Both the position numbers and the translations under genes were made by a program. The notes under the pieces were generated by a model, which had not been told where the DNA came from, made no database searches, and saw only the letters and a list, made by a program, of their open reading frames with translations. DNA of 64,000 nucleotides from Aphis gossypii. Lineage: Eukaryota; Arthropoda; Insecta; Hemiptera; Aphididae. Shown here piece after piece: positions 50,104 to 62,499 of this stretch. The DNA lies in assembly GCF_020184175.1 (NCBI RefSeq), contig NW_026083025.1, positions 411,535 through 475,534 on the forward strand, in the 5' to 3' direction. Within the stretch, counting starts at the first letter, position 1, and the number at the start of each line of letters is the position of its first letter.

Positions 50104-53100
50104 ATATTTTTTAAAATTATGTCGGATCAAAAAGAATCTATTAATCTACAAGAAAAGAGTAACACTAATCTTAAAATATATAAAGAAGATTCTAGGAAAA
50201 GTAAGAACACCTATCATAGTTAGTTTTTATTGGTATTTACTTTAAAGGGTAAAATGTTTGATAAAGTTGCTGTTGAACTGAATCTGGAAGACAAAACAAG
50301 AATTGACAGTAAATCTAAGCCAGACAAAGGAACATTAAGAAATGATAAAGAGTCTGATAAAAGTAAAAATACTTCATTAAAGTATGTTTTTTATTGATAT
50401 TAATGATGATACATAAAATTTTTGTTGTAGTTGAAATTGAACAAAAACTCAAAGAGCAAGCTTTTTCTGACAAAACTTTGAAGCAAGATGATGAAACAGG
50501 CAATAAAGAGTCTGTAAAAAGTAAGAATATATAATTTTAATATGTTTTAATTAAGTTACAAAAGTTAACAGGTAAAATGTTAAATATAGTTGGTGATACT
50601 GAACAAAAACGTGAAGAGCAAGATTTTTCTGACAAGACATCTATGCAAGATGATGAAACAGGCAATAAAGAATCTGTAGAAAGTAAGAACATATAATTTT
50701 AATATGTTTTAATTAAGTTACAAAAGTTAACAGGTAAAATGTTAAATATAGTTGGTGATACTGAACAAAAACGTGAAGAGCAAGATTTTTCTGACAAGAC
50801 ATCTATGCAAGATGATGAAACAGGCAATAAAGAATCTGTAGAAAGTAAGAACATATAATTTAGTTTAGTTTTAATTTATGTTACTAAAAGTAACAAGTAA
50901 AATGTTAAATATAGTTGGTGATACTGAACAAAAACGTGAAGAGCAAGATTTTTCTGACAAGACATCTATGCAAGATAATGAAACAGACAATAAAGGGTCT
51001 GCAATAAGTAAGAACATATAATTTAGTTAAGTTTTAATTTATGTTACAAAAAGTAACAAATAAAATGTTAAATATAGTTGGTGAAACTGAACAAAAACTC
51101 AATGAGCAAGCTTTTTCTGACAAAACTTTGAAGCAAGATGATGAAACAGGCAATAAAGAGTCTGTAAAAAGTAAGAATATATAATTTTAATATGTTTTAA
51201 TTAAGTTACAAAAGTTAACAGGTAAAATGTTAAATATAGTTGGTGAAACTGAACAAAAACTCAATGAGCAAGCTTTTTCTGACAAAACTTTGAAGCAAGA
51301 TGATGAAACAGGCAATAAAGAGTCTGTAAAAAGTAAGAATATATAATTTTAATATGTTTTAATTAAGTTACAAAAGTTAACAGGTAAAATGTTAAATATA
51401 GTTGGTGAAACTGAACAAAAACTCAATGAGCAAGCTTTTTCTGACAAAACTTTGAAGCAAGATGATGAAACAGGCAATAAAGAGTCTGTAAAAAGTAAGA
51501 ATATATAATTTTAATATGTTTTAATTAAGTTACAAAAGTTAACAGGTAAAATGTTAAATATAGTTGGTGTGAAATGAAACTGAACAAAAACTCAAAGAGC
51601 AAGCTTTTTCTGACAAAACTTTGAAGCAAGATGATGAAACAGGCAATAAAGAGTCTGTAAAAAGTAAGAATATATAATTTTAATATGTTTTAATTAAGTT
51701 ACAAAAGTTAACAGGTAAAATGTTAAATATAGTTGGTGAAACTGAACAAAAACTCAATGAGCAAGCTTTTTCTGACAAAACTTTGAAGCAAGATGATGAA
51801 ACAGGCAATAAAAAGTCTGTAAAAAGTAAGAATACATAGCTTTGTTTTTAGCAATATAAAAAATAATAGTCAAAACAATGAGCTTTTCTAAATCTAATCA
51901 TATCTATTTATATTTCTTTAAATTAAATGAAATTAATATTATATATTTCCATAAGTACATTTATTTTAGATTTAAGTAACAAGAGTTATAATTTACATAT
52001 AAATACAATCTGCATTAACACACTAAAATGTTAGTTTTTATCAAAAGGTTAGCAGCTGAATTTTATTTATTTTCTGCTTTCAAATAGTTTATATTGATCA
52101 CTAATACATATTCTATTCTAGAATATATTATGATTATTTAAGATAGATGCATGATGGAATCAGGAGTGTCAGAAGTTTTTAGATTGAAATTTACATTTAA
52201 CTCTAGTATCTTAGTTTTACAGTTACCTTGGTATTGAATCACTGGTTGATTGTATGAAATAAAGCAATATGTGCTCCCTAAGTAATTTAGTCATTGGTAC
52301 TATTAACTTCCTGATAATATCTATTAACTCTCTGAAATAAATATTTAAGTATCTTCATGCTCCACTCGTTATATTGCTTTTTTCAAATGGTGACCAGATT
52401 ATTAAAAACAAAAACCGGGACAAATAAAACATGTTTCATAAAGAAAATAATATTTTGAATAAAACAAATGTATAATTCAGATAGGTATTTTAATTTATAA
52501 TCTGAATTATGTAATTTTAGGACGTATAATATTTTTAAATTTATTGTTAATCATGTTTGGAATTTGTTTCATAAGTTTCAACAGTTCATTTTGGTTTAAA
52601 ACGAAATTATAAAATTCTGAACTACAAATTTTAAATTTAATGTGAATTTGTAAAGTTACTTCAATTGTTTCTATTTTCATTCAATTTATTTAATCTGCCT
52701 ACTGAATATGCATATGGGAAAATATTCTTTCTATGTTTGCATTATGAGCTAGAATAGCAAATATTTATTGATACAGTTTCAGTAATTCGGAATACTGCTC
52801 TCAACTGTCATAATTTTTTTAAGAATTTATCCACTTATCATAACAGAATACCATACCATTCCATTTATTTAATTGTTTTTCCTATATTGTCTTTAATCCA
52901 ACTGTTTGATCAAATAATTTAGAATCATCAATGTTATTGCTGGTTTTTTTTCATATAAAGACATGTACTTTCAACTTTTTCCCATTGTGGTAGTGTGTTT
53001 AAGTTCATCCAAGAAATTATAGACATTATTGATAATGGCTGAATCAATTTTTTTTTAATAATCATATTAAGCTGTTTTAATAAAATTCAATTACTTCAGA

Positions 53101-56100
53101 ATTAAAATTTTTAAAATTATTTTTTGAAATTTCATCTGCTTGAAGTAGTGATTTCTAACTTAGAGGTATAAATTTTCTTTTATGTTGTTTATCTATTATT
53201 TTTGCAGTTTCTTTTAATGTACCAGTTACTTCAATCATACTTTTTTCAATTTCTTAATATCATTTTGAAAAATGCTTAGTCGACTATGTATAAATATTAA
53301 GCAAATTTCACCCATAGAATCAGTAGAAAATTTTGTAATTGTTTTTCTATTGCCGGAAAAGGAGATAACTAACGAGTTTTTGAATGACTTAGTATTTAAA
53401 AGTAATTTTGCACATAAAAATCACAAAATTCTTTAAAATCTCTCTGTTTAGTGTATATAGAAAAATAATTGAAAAATGTTATGACTTTTGTTTCTGTATC
53501 AAATGATAAAATATCTTTACAATTATGCATTATATATGATTGGCATCGTATTCTCATTAATGGTTGGTTTTAACTTAACATTAATAAAAACATTATTTTT
53601 CCCTTGCCTTTTAAACCTCAAAAATTAGTGTTTGTATTGTCACCCCAAAATGCTATGCACTTTTTATTATCAAGTAAGAGTGTTTTGAGAGTATTTTTAC
53701 AAAAAAAAGAAATTGTATCTGAAGTTTCATTCGGTAAGGAATCTGCTTTCAAAAGTTTATATTGAATATCATTATATTTATCAAAATATTGAAGAATAAA
53801 GGAATAATTTGATTGCTTCATGATTATGAGAGTCAGTAGCTATACTATAAAAAGATATTTCACTTATTTCTTTTACAATTTGTTTGACACTAAATGGTGC
53901 AAGAACATAAGTATTCAAAGAGGCTGTTTTTGTTCTGGCTGATGAACCTTCAGTGCCATTTTTGAAGCTGCATATAAAATGTGCATTAATTTGGCGAAAC
54001 ATACGCTGATATAAAACTTTGGTTATGAAGTACAGTATGGTAAGCTTGAGTAAATTGGCTGTATAAACCTAAGTTTCTTCATTTGAATTAGGTTTTACAG
54101 AAAAATTACTTGATTTTTTTTTTTCAAAGACCGACTACACTTATTTTTAATTTATATTTTTTTGATTTTAAATGATTTATAATATCTCAGATCAACTACC
54201 ATGTTCAATAATTAAAAATGAATGGTACAGTATGCATTCGACTTTTGTTTCATAACGACCTTTTTTTATTTTTTTATGAAATCCCATTCTTTAGAATAAT
54301 CACTTTTATAAGTACATTGACGTTTAGGCATATATTAAATTATTATAGTAAAAAATTAAATAGATTAGGATAAATGAGTACAAACACCAAGAAATAATAA
54401 AGAATAAACTGTTGTGATCACACACATCTTACAACTCAACTTTACTGATGGTTTAATACGTAATTATTTTATAACTAATTATTATTATTCATCATATCAA
54501 TGTTTATTGACTGTTGCTTATCATCTGTATGAAATTTTCAAATACGAACAAATAAATTCTATAAACAGATTGGATGAATTGAAAGTGACTTACATCCAAT
54601 ATTATCCTCGCATGTTTACACAAACTAATAAATAATATGATAAAAACTAGAAAACATAAGATACCATAACATTTTTATAAATTTTAACATAATTTAATAT
54701 GAATTCATATTAATACATTGAACCGGGATATATTGAAGTCCTGTTAAAGATTTTTAGGATGACTGGAGAAATTTTTAAAAACCAGGACACCTTACTTTTT
54801 CTACAGAATTAATTAAGCGGATTAGATAACGGCCTCCTTATAAGAATTATTAGTACTTGCCAATATATTTTCCTTGTATTTTTTATAATTATTTTTCAAA
54901 GTTATGTTTATATTAATGGCATACTAATTATTATTATAATATATGTAATGTTACTAGCCCTCTGGTCTAGTAAATGAAACAAAACTCAACTGTGTTTGGT
55001 GTTTCTATAAAAACAATTAAAGTTTATTGATTATATAATATATTATATTAATTATTGTACATTAAATTTCATAATTTACTTACCTATAAAAACAATAAAG
55101 AAACAACATTTAAAGCCCTTATTTCTGATTGTTTCTTTACTTGTTAAACAGGTGCTTATAATAATATAATAATAACATGGTTTTTAAAATAAATAAATAT
55201 TATAATAAAAAATGTTCATACTGTTAACATGATAATATAAATAATATGATAGAACATTACATTAATAATAATTAATATATGATATGAGCATTACAATAAT
55301 AATACTTAATATGGTTGTGGCGACCTCTAGCAGTTTGGTCGGTAGAGCAAACCATACATATTAAAGGAAAACAATCATGTGTGACATAGTTTTCTTTACA
55401 CACATATATATATATATAATATATATATATATATTTTTATCCTATACATTTTATACACTTTTACTTTTGGGTAATTCTGTAATTTTTTAAAATGTTTGAT
55501 TTAGTTGATGGTGAACTGATACCCGAAGACAAAATATTTATAGACAATAAACCTAGAGCAGAGGATGGAGAATCGATTGCTCTTAAAATTAACATCCAAG
55601 AATCTGGTGAAAGTAAATTTTTATTTGACTTTATTGAATTAATTTTATTGATAATAATCATAAATATGATATTTAATTTAGGTACACCCAACCTATCACT
55701 TGAAAATAAAGAGTTGGTTGATAATAAAGAATCTGTTGAAAGTAAGAACATCTTGTCAAATAAGTTTTTAATTGTATAATTAAAAAAAATACAACTTTTG
55801 ATTTAGGAATTAATAAAAATTTGCTAGAAGACAAAACGTGCATTTACAATAAACCTGATTCAGAAAATGGACTACCGCCAACTACTACTGTTGAGAAACA
55901 TGTCAATGAAATGTTGCCATATATCCTTATACCATTGGAAGAGACTGTAAGCAATAGAAAGCGTTACCAAAATCAGAACGAAACGTCAAACGAATATGAA
56001 AATTCTTTTTTTAAGAAAATAAAATTTGAAGTTACAAATGATAATCAGTTTCAAGAGATGTGGAAGAGTCTTCAACAAAACTCTTCAAATTTTGATGGAT

Positions 56101-57662
56101 GGGTTAATATATTACATGTGGTTAATTGCCAAAATATTGTAGTTAACGCTAGAATGGCTTACTCTAAATTTTTAGAACTATATCCACTTTGTTACGGTTA
56201 TTGGAAAAAATATGCTAATTTTGAAAAAAGAAATAATAATTTACCAGAGTTTAAAAAAGTATTAGAAAATGGTTTAAATGCCATTCCTAGAAGTGTTGAC
56301 TTATGGATTTATTACATGTCATATCTTAGATTGGAACGTAGTAATGAAAAGGAGCATATTCGTTATCAGTTCGAAAGAAGTTTGAAAATGTGTGGATTTG
56401 ATTATCGTTCTGATCAGCTATGGCATGATTACATATCATGGGAAGTAGAGAAAAATGAATTATCTAATGCAGTTAATTTATACTATCGTCTTCTTCGTGT
56501 ACCAACTTCGAACTATTTAAAAAATTTCTTCAAATTTCAAGAGTTTATATTCAAAAAATTACCAGAAAAATATTTAGGTCTACCAGATTTTCTCGAAAGA
56601 CGAAGTTTAATAATTACAGAACTTGAACAAAGCAATAGTAGAGAGTCGTTGGGTGAAGATTCTATACCACCCGGTGAAGATTCGACACAGATAGCTGAAA
56701 TTACCGAAATTAGTATAGTGTCTGCATTAAGGATTCAGATTATTGAATTATGGTACAGTATTCACAAGGAAACTGCTAAAGAATTTGAAAGTAGACAAAT
56801 ATTTGAGGAAAATATACGAAGAAATCACTTTCATGTAAAGGAGTTGGAGTCTGATCAGGTAAAAAATTGGGAAAACTATATTAAGTTCGAGAGAAAAGAG
56901 GGAAACCATGAACGCATTATTTTTCTCTATGAAAGATGTTTGATAACTTGTGCTTCAAAGGAAGGACTTTGGTTAAATTATTTGGAATATTTATCTTCTG
57001 AAAATTTTAGTGATACTAATTTGTTAGTTGACGTATTCAAAAGATCATTATTCCATCATCCAAAGTCACTCTCACTAAATTTAAAATATTTTGATTTTTC
57101 CGAGAAGAAAGGTTGGATTGAAAAAGCTATTGAAACAATAACACAAATTGGGTTCATTTATCCAAATGCAAAGGATGTTGTTATTAGAATGATAAATTTA
57201 GCTAGAAGAAAGCAAGATGGGACCTTAAAAACTTTATTTGAGCATCATTTAAAATGTCCTCATTCAAAGTCTTTTTCCAGTTATATTGCTGTAAAATATG
57301 CACGTTTCGTTTGGAAACACGATTGTCAGTTAAATCTTGCGTTTGATATTATAAATGATACCATACAAAATAATAGCATCAGTGTCAATGATAATCTTGA
57401 GATTTATTTAATGTATGTTGAATTGCAAATGGAATTAAATCCAAAAGATCATGTATTGGTTATAAAAACAATTGATGATATAATATTGGAATGTCAAATA
57501 AATAAGCAAAAACTTATATTTTCAAAAAAAAAAGTGGAATACATCGAAGATTATATTCAAGACTATGAAATATTACGTTTAGCTAAGATTGAATACAAGA
57601 ATTTAAAAAGTTTAAATTCTAAAAAGAAAAGGTCAATACATTTAAGTATTTCAATGGAATAA
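50104..57662 (+). CDS. Prp39: Prp39/PRPF39 U1 snRNP-associated splicing factor with mini-exon N-terminus
   Basis: Coding starts at ATG 50119 (exon 50104-50200). Exons read from splice sites and frame: 50267-50362, 50431-50520, 50590-50682, 50752-50844, 50915-51007, 51078-51170, 51240-51332, 51402-51494, (51564-51663 broken), 51733-51825, 55505-55612, 55682-55741 and 55807-57662. Skipping the broken exon gives 980 residues. The last exon alone holds the HAT-repeat domain: 'FDGWVNILHVV', 'CYGYWKKYANFEKR', 'IPRSVDLWIYYMSYLR', 'DYRSDQLWHDYISWEVE', 'HFHVKELESDQVKNWENYI', 'HERIIFLYERCLITCA' and 'KKKVEYIEDY', collinear with PRPF39. Prp39 scaffolds U1 snRNP at 5' splice sites in the nucleus. The ~360 residues before it are charged repeats with no family counterpart I know. 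Possible AATAAA near 57908. The HAT identity is secure; N-terminal exon usage is a prediction. Confidence 0.8.
50201..51835 (+). repeat. tandem array of ten mini-exon units, ~162 bp period
   Basis: Exon starts fall at 50267, 50431, 50590, 50752, 50915, 51078, 51240, 51402, 51564 and 51733. Each unit is a 90-96 nt exon plus a 66-70 nt intron (GTAAGAA... to ...AAATATAG). Exons begin and end in phase 1, so every intact unit can be skipped without frame loss. The consensus peptide is GETEQKLNEQAFSDK followed by TLKQDDETGNKESVK. Units 7, 8 and 9 are nearly identical (recent duplication or conversion), units 4-6 form a second subtype, and units 2 and 3 are divergent. Exons 55505-55612 and 55682-55741, and the first residues of exon 55807, show related EDK/NKE motifs. 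Confidence 0.88.
51564..51663 (+). pseudogene. broken mini-exon in the Prp39 array
   Basis: This unit is 100 nt, not 93. A 7-base insertion after 'ttggtg' ('tgaaatg') shifts the frame and puts a TGA in the fourth codon. Both splice sites are intact. If included it would truncate Prp39 before the HAT domain. Because neighbouring exons share phase, skipping it restores the protein. It could also be an assembly or sequencing error in a repetitive stretch. Confidence 0.75.
51826..55504 (+). other. 3.7-kb intron interrupting the mini-exon series
   Basis: All other introns in this part of the gene are 65-70 nt, so this one has been expanded by insertions. It carries the transposase relic at about 52387-54795 and a (ta)n run at about 55400-55430. 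The flanking exons (51733-51825 and 55505-55612) belong to the same repeated exon family. Confidence 0.7.
52387..54795 (-). pseudogene. decayed hAT-like transposon with BED-type finger and transposase remnants
   Basis: Minus strand from about 54332: MPKRQCTYKSDYSKEW begins the protein, with a poly-A-associated stop soon after. A zinc-finger-like stretch follows ('C..CHSFLIIEHG' region). 54002-53781 gives 'HFICSFKNGTEGSSARTKT' and 'ISFYSIATDSHNHEAIKLF', and 53821-53618 gives 'LKADSLPNETSDTISFFCK' and 'CIAFWGDNTNTNF'. These resemble the catalytic region of a hAT-like transposase family common in insects, broken into several frames. The edges share 'ggtgaccag'-like and 'ccaggacacc'-like strings in inverse orientation; no target duplication was established. 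Confidence 0.6.
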
Positions 57663-59459
57663 TAACATGGAAAACCAGCTAATTCACACCTATATATCTC
57701 ATAATTTATTAAGCACTTATCTAAATTTCTAGAAAATTAATTGATTTACAAAAAATCATTTACCATGTACCTGGTTAAAAAATATTAGGTAAAAAATATT
57801 ATTAATGAAACATTTTATTGTTTACTAATTATATATAATTATTATGTTACTGTCAAAGTGAATAACTCGAGCATTTTAACACAAATGCATTTAAAAAAAA
57901 AATACATAATAAATACATTATATTTGGGAAAAGCTGATATTGCATACTGTCCCCAGTTGGACGCAATGCAATTTTTTTTTTTATTATCTATATTAGTAGA
58001 ATTCTTTTAAACACATGTCTCTATAATAATAAGATTATCAATTATGTTTTTTAACTTTGGTTTCAAAGTAATGTCTGTATTATAATACTGTGTTTGACGT
58101 TGATATCTTATAATATAGTGAAAATGATAATTTACATGCATATTGCATTTTTATTGGGATATGACAAATGTATTACGAATAACAATGATCAACTTTAGAC
58201 CAGTTAAAAGTGTTTAAACTACATAATTCAACTGATTGGTCTTGATTCTTCTGTTTTGTCTCATAATTTTTTAAAATTGTATGAAAAATTAAATATTCTT
58301 TTGAATAGAATAATTCAAATATTGTGTCTGGGTCAAGTTGAAACACAATGAAATATTATTTTTTATTATTGTTTTATACTAACTGATCATGCAGTGTTGG
58401 TAGCGAAAAATTAAATAACTGTTAAATGTATCCTTTCTTAAGTTCCGTTAAATTTACAATGCCTGTGCAAAGTGAATGATTATTCACATTATATCCATTA
58501 AAATTTAACACTGTACTACAATGCCCAAAAATACACTTTGACTATTTTTACACTTTGATTATAACATTTATTTACAAGCATATTACCTTTATTTAAAAGT
58601 TATTTAGAGATTTTATTATTATTTATATGATTATATATATAAGTATGTACATTATATTAAGTGTGCTAATTAACATATACCTACAATTTAATTAATAATT
58701 TAATAAAATCAAACTTTTTTGTCTTTATATAAAAATAATGTACAATATTTCAATTGATGTATAAATGAATCTTACATAATTTGAAGAATATATTTCCTAT
58801 ACTCTAAAATTTAATACCTAGGAAATACTATAAAACTTGATTATTATAAAGACATTATTTATCAATAAATTTTTTTTTTAAGTTCCAGAGAACGCAATTG
58901 TTTTTTTTTTTTATTATTATTTTATTATTTACAGACTGGCTTCTATAATGATCATGTGGAAATGTTGGCTTATAAATGTGTAGATGAAAATTATTTTATT
59001 ATGATTAGTTATGCAATTATACTTCTTTAAATTATTTAAACACTACATTAATCTTGTAAATTATAATTAATGATTTGATTAATTTAAATATAAATAGTAT
59101 AAGATAATATTAGATTCTGAATTTTATCATGATGTATTTTTTTTCTTTTGTACACAATAAGTTGTCAATAAATTGCATTAAATTTAAAAAATGAGGATGG
59201 TGTTGGATATAAAATACTTAAAATTGACCAGTATTTATTTTTATAATTGAAAAATTCAACGATAAATTAAGGAAAACAGGAGTTGCTATGAAAATCTATT
59301 ATTTCACAAAAAAGATTTTGTTATTTTTTTATGCAACTAAAACAAATAACTGTAAATACTTGAAATTATCATCTTGTATTAAATTATTAAAATATTTCAT
59401 TTATTTCTGAGCTCTATAAGTTATTTAATTTTCAATTAAAAAATATAAAAACTCAATAA
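57663..59459. other. non-coding stretch downstream of Prp39
   Basis: Contains the presumed 3' untranslated region (AATAAA-like string near 57908). Nothing else recognised. Confidence 0.4.
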
Positions 59460-60600
59460 TCACAATGTTTTTTTATAAGCGTTTAAAGTTAGAATTTTGA
59501 CAGTATCACTAAAAATAGTAAATTAATTTGTAGTAAGAAATTCATAAAAAAATTTATTTTTATAGCTATATGTAGAAAAAAAATTACCAGAAAGCCAAAG
59601 CTAAATTAATTTTTTATGAGTATTTCAGGTTTAAATATTTATAACATTCAACATTTACCCGTAAAATAATTATTTATCCTCAATCAATTATTGATAATCT
59701 ATTATATTTTTAAAAAAAAAAATTAATAAATAATAATAATAACAGTAGATATATGAAATTTTCATTTAATGTTTATAGTTTAATTTTCATAGTACAATAA
59801 AATGATAAAGTAATTTTAACTCTTTTTGAGGCATGGAATTTTTTTTTTTTTATGCCGATAAAAAAAAATTATTTGTTAGATCACAATTCTTGAAAATTTA
59901 ATACGAAATCCCACATAGGTTGTTTTTTATCTGTTAAAATATTAAAAATACATAGTCATACATTTTTTTCATTTGAAGATTACAATAAATTCCAAATTAT
60001 TTTGTAGTCAAAATTCATAAGAACTTTTAATCTTATATCAAAGTCATTTTAGTACCCAATTTGAACAAAATTACGACAAATAACGAAATCTTAATTATTT
60101 TTTTATAAATTAAAAGCATTATTCATGGGAATTCAAACTTGTATGAATTTTACAGTACGTCATAACATTTTTGATGTATTTAATAATAGTATCTATTTCT
60201 AGGTACTTAGGTACTATAAATCTATTTTCACTGTTTTACGGAATTTACAGAAAAATATAATTTAATTTAGAGTTATATGAATTGATATAGTAATATGTTA
60301 TTATATTAATAAATTACTAATAATATAATATTATAAAAGTAATATTGTCGGAAAAAATCATAACAACCAGCTACTATAATAATACAAATAAAATTAAATT
60401 ACTTTAATAGCTATATAAAAAAAAAAAACATCACTGGTTATATAGACTGACGTGATAGACCGTTTCCGCCAAGGCTAGATACTATATCTATAGCCACGGT
60501 TTTCGCTCCGAATTGTTTTTCGTATACAATGATAGGTATATCATTTAAATCATACTTAACAGACCTATAATTATGACACATTCGACACCTAATGTAATTC
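59460..60600. repeat. foldback-family relic
   Basis: The interior blocks ('ttataagcgtttaaagtt', 'attttgacagtatcact', 'aaattcataaaaa') and the right part 'gtttttcgtatacaatgata' near 60518 echo the element at 42.56-44.34 kb. It is heavily decayed and has no frame. Confidence 0.5.
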
Positions 60601-61312
60601 GTGATGTAAGAAATTTAAGAACTATAAAATGTTACTAAAATTATTATTTTCAATCATCAATCAAATTTTCAAAATACCCATGTAAAATAGGCGGTTAAGC
60701 TATTCATACTATGAACGACTAGGTTCTATTGATAGGATATTTTACGATAATGATTTTAAGCAAAAATTAATTCAGCCTAGCGAATTGAGGAATTCTAATT
60801 AAGTATAAATTATATGTACCTATGTAATACATTATATACAACATTCATTAGTTATTCATCTTTTCTTAGAAGTCAATGTTAATCCTCCGGTTCTTAATGG
60901 CTTGATTATTTGCTTAGCACTTCATAGACAATCGGACAGCTTGCTGTTGTTATCTTGCATGAAATCGACTTGTGATAATAATATAATATATTTCATAAAA
61001 TAATCCATGAATATTATCATTTTTCTCAAGATTGGGTAAAATCATGGCATAAAATCTTGTTTATCACTTTTATGCTGCAGGGTAGTACCTATCATTTAAA
61101 TTCCATTATATAAAGTCATAGTGCAGTATTACAGTCTGCAGGCTTTTGATACCGAAGCGTTTAATATTTTTTGTTTAATACGAATTTATATTACCTAAAT
61201 TTATTGTGTCTTGTATACTTGTTTCGTTGAAATAAATTTAAAATTAATATTTTTGATATCATTATCGTAAAAATTATATTCTTATTGAGATTATTAATCC
61301 ACCTTTATAACT
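60601..61312. other. upstream region of the F-box gene
   Basis: Non-coding; presumably includes the promoter and 5' untranslated region of the gene at 61313. No core promoter motif assigned. Confidence 0.35.
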
Positions 61313-62425
61313 ATGGAAGTGTTAAAAAATAATCAACCTTTTGATTTACTACCAGATGAAATGTTAATACACACACTCATCTTGATCGATGCAAAAACAC
61401 TTTTAGATTGCAGGCTTGTGTGTAAAAGATGGCAAGAACTTATTGACGCATTTGTATTTCAAGAAAAAGCTGCTCTAGAAAACAAGTTTGTGAATAATGG
61501 TCAAGGGTATAGCAGTTTTTCACAAATCGGTTCAAATGATATTAGAAAAATAGAATTACCTTGGTACGTGTTTTATGTAATAAGCAAATACGATCCATTC
61601 AATAGAAATTTGATTAAAAACCACTGTGGCCAAGGTAAGTAGTAAATAAATTACAAATGAAATTTGTACCTTTTTCTGATAAGAATTCAAAATAATTTAT
61701 ACTGTATTATAATGAATTTTATATTTAATACAGATCATTGGCTCCATTGGGAAAGTATTAATGCTGCTGGTGTTATGGCACCGTTTTTGAGTGATCTTGA
61801 TCTTGATTATGATTTCTCGCAAGTTTCCCGTATACCACAGTCGGAACAATTATTATTGTCTGATCCAGATTTTGATGGACAGTCAAGTTTTTTCAATGTA
61901 GATTTTCGACATCTACGATCAATATATCAAGAAATTATATTTAAAGATTATGGCTTGAACGTTGCTCTAATGAAAACTCTTCAACCTAAAATTGTATTTA
62001 GTTCATGGTAATGTTACTTGTATTTAAGATATTTTCTTTAAATAAATTAACAAAATAAAATGCTTTGCAGGTCTAAAACAAGATATCAGTATATATTGTA
62101 TAGGTTACAGGCCACTATTTATAGTGAAACAAATAGTTCTAAAGTTGTAACTGCAGATTCCTTTAATGAAGAATCACCAACCGAATGGAAAAGAGTATGT
62201 ATTTTTATATGTATTTTTACTACAAATTATTTTAGCAAAACTACCATTAAATATTATATTTAGGCTTCAGATTCAATTGAAACAATGGGCCATGAAACAT
62301 CCTTAAGACTAAATCATTCCGTGATTGAAATTTTGGAGCAGCCAGCCTTATACAACTTTCAAGTGACCTGTTCTGTTGTGAAAATATTGCTACCAATAAA
62401 ATATAAAAATGCTTATTTGCTTTAA
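61313..62425 (+). CDS. F-box protein with FBA-like C-terminal half (FBXO2/6/44-like)
   Basis: Four exons: 61313-61634, 61734-62007, 62071-62194 and 62264-62425. GT-AG junctions keep frame, giving 293 residues, the usual size of FBXO6. The F-box is residues about 9-50 ('FDLLPDEMLIHTLILIDAKT' then 'CRLVCKRWQELID'). The linker 'YDPFNRNLIKNHCGQG' and the 'HWLHWE' that follows match the start of the FBA domain of glycoprotein-binding F-box proteins. Those bind SKP1-CUL1 through the F-box and recruit glycan-bearing substrates through FBA. The last exon lacks the family's usual GG-x-DTQFWAG-x-YG segment near the C-terminus, so substrate binding may differ or the 3' part may be decayed. AATAAA lies at 62494, about 70 bp past the stop. 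Confidence 0.82.
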
Positions 62426-62493
62426 TCTAGCTTAAAAATGTTTACCCACCTATCTGTTAAAATATTAAAACTAAAAATATTGAAAAACTAAAA

Positions 62494-62499
62494 AATAAA
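62494..62499 (+). promoter_or_regulatory. polyadenylation signal, F-box gene
   Basis: AATAAA 69 bp downstream of the stop codon, followed by a T/GT-rich run ('tctttttgtg'). Confidence 0.5.

Noticed and set aside
50251..50362. Using the 'tttaaag' acceptor at 50247 for the second Prp39 exon
   Set aside because: Joined to the phase-1 end of exon 1 it reads straight into TAA. The inner acceptor at 50266 keeps the frame and matches the position used by all other units.
50315..50503. 62-codon minus-strand frame
   Set aside because: Antisense shadow of the mini-exon array.
55461..55751. 96-codon minus-strand frame
   Set aside because: Shadow of the two Prp39 mini-exons on the plus strand.
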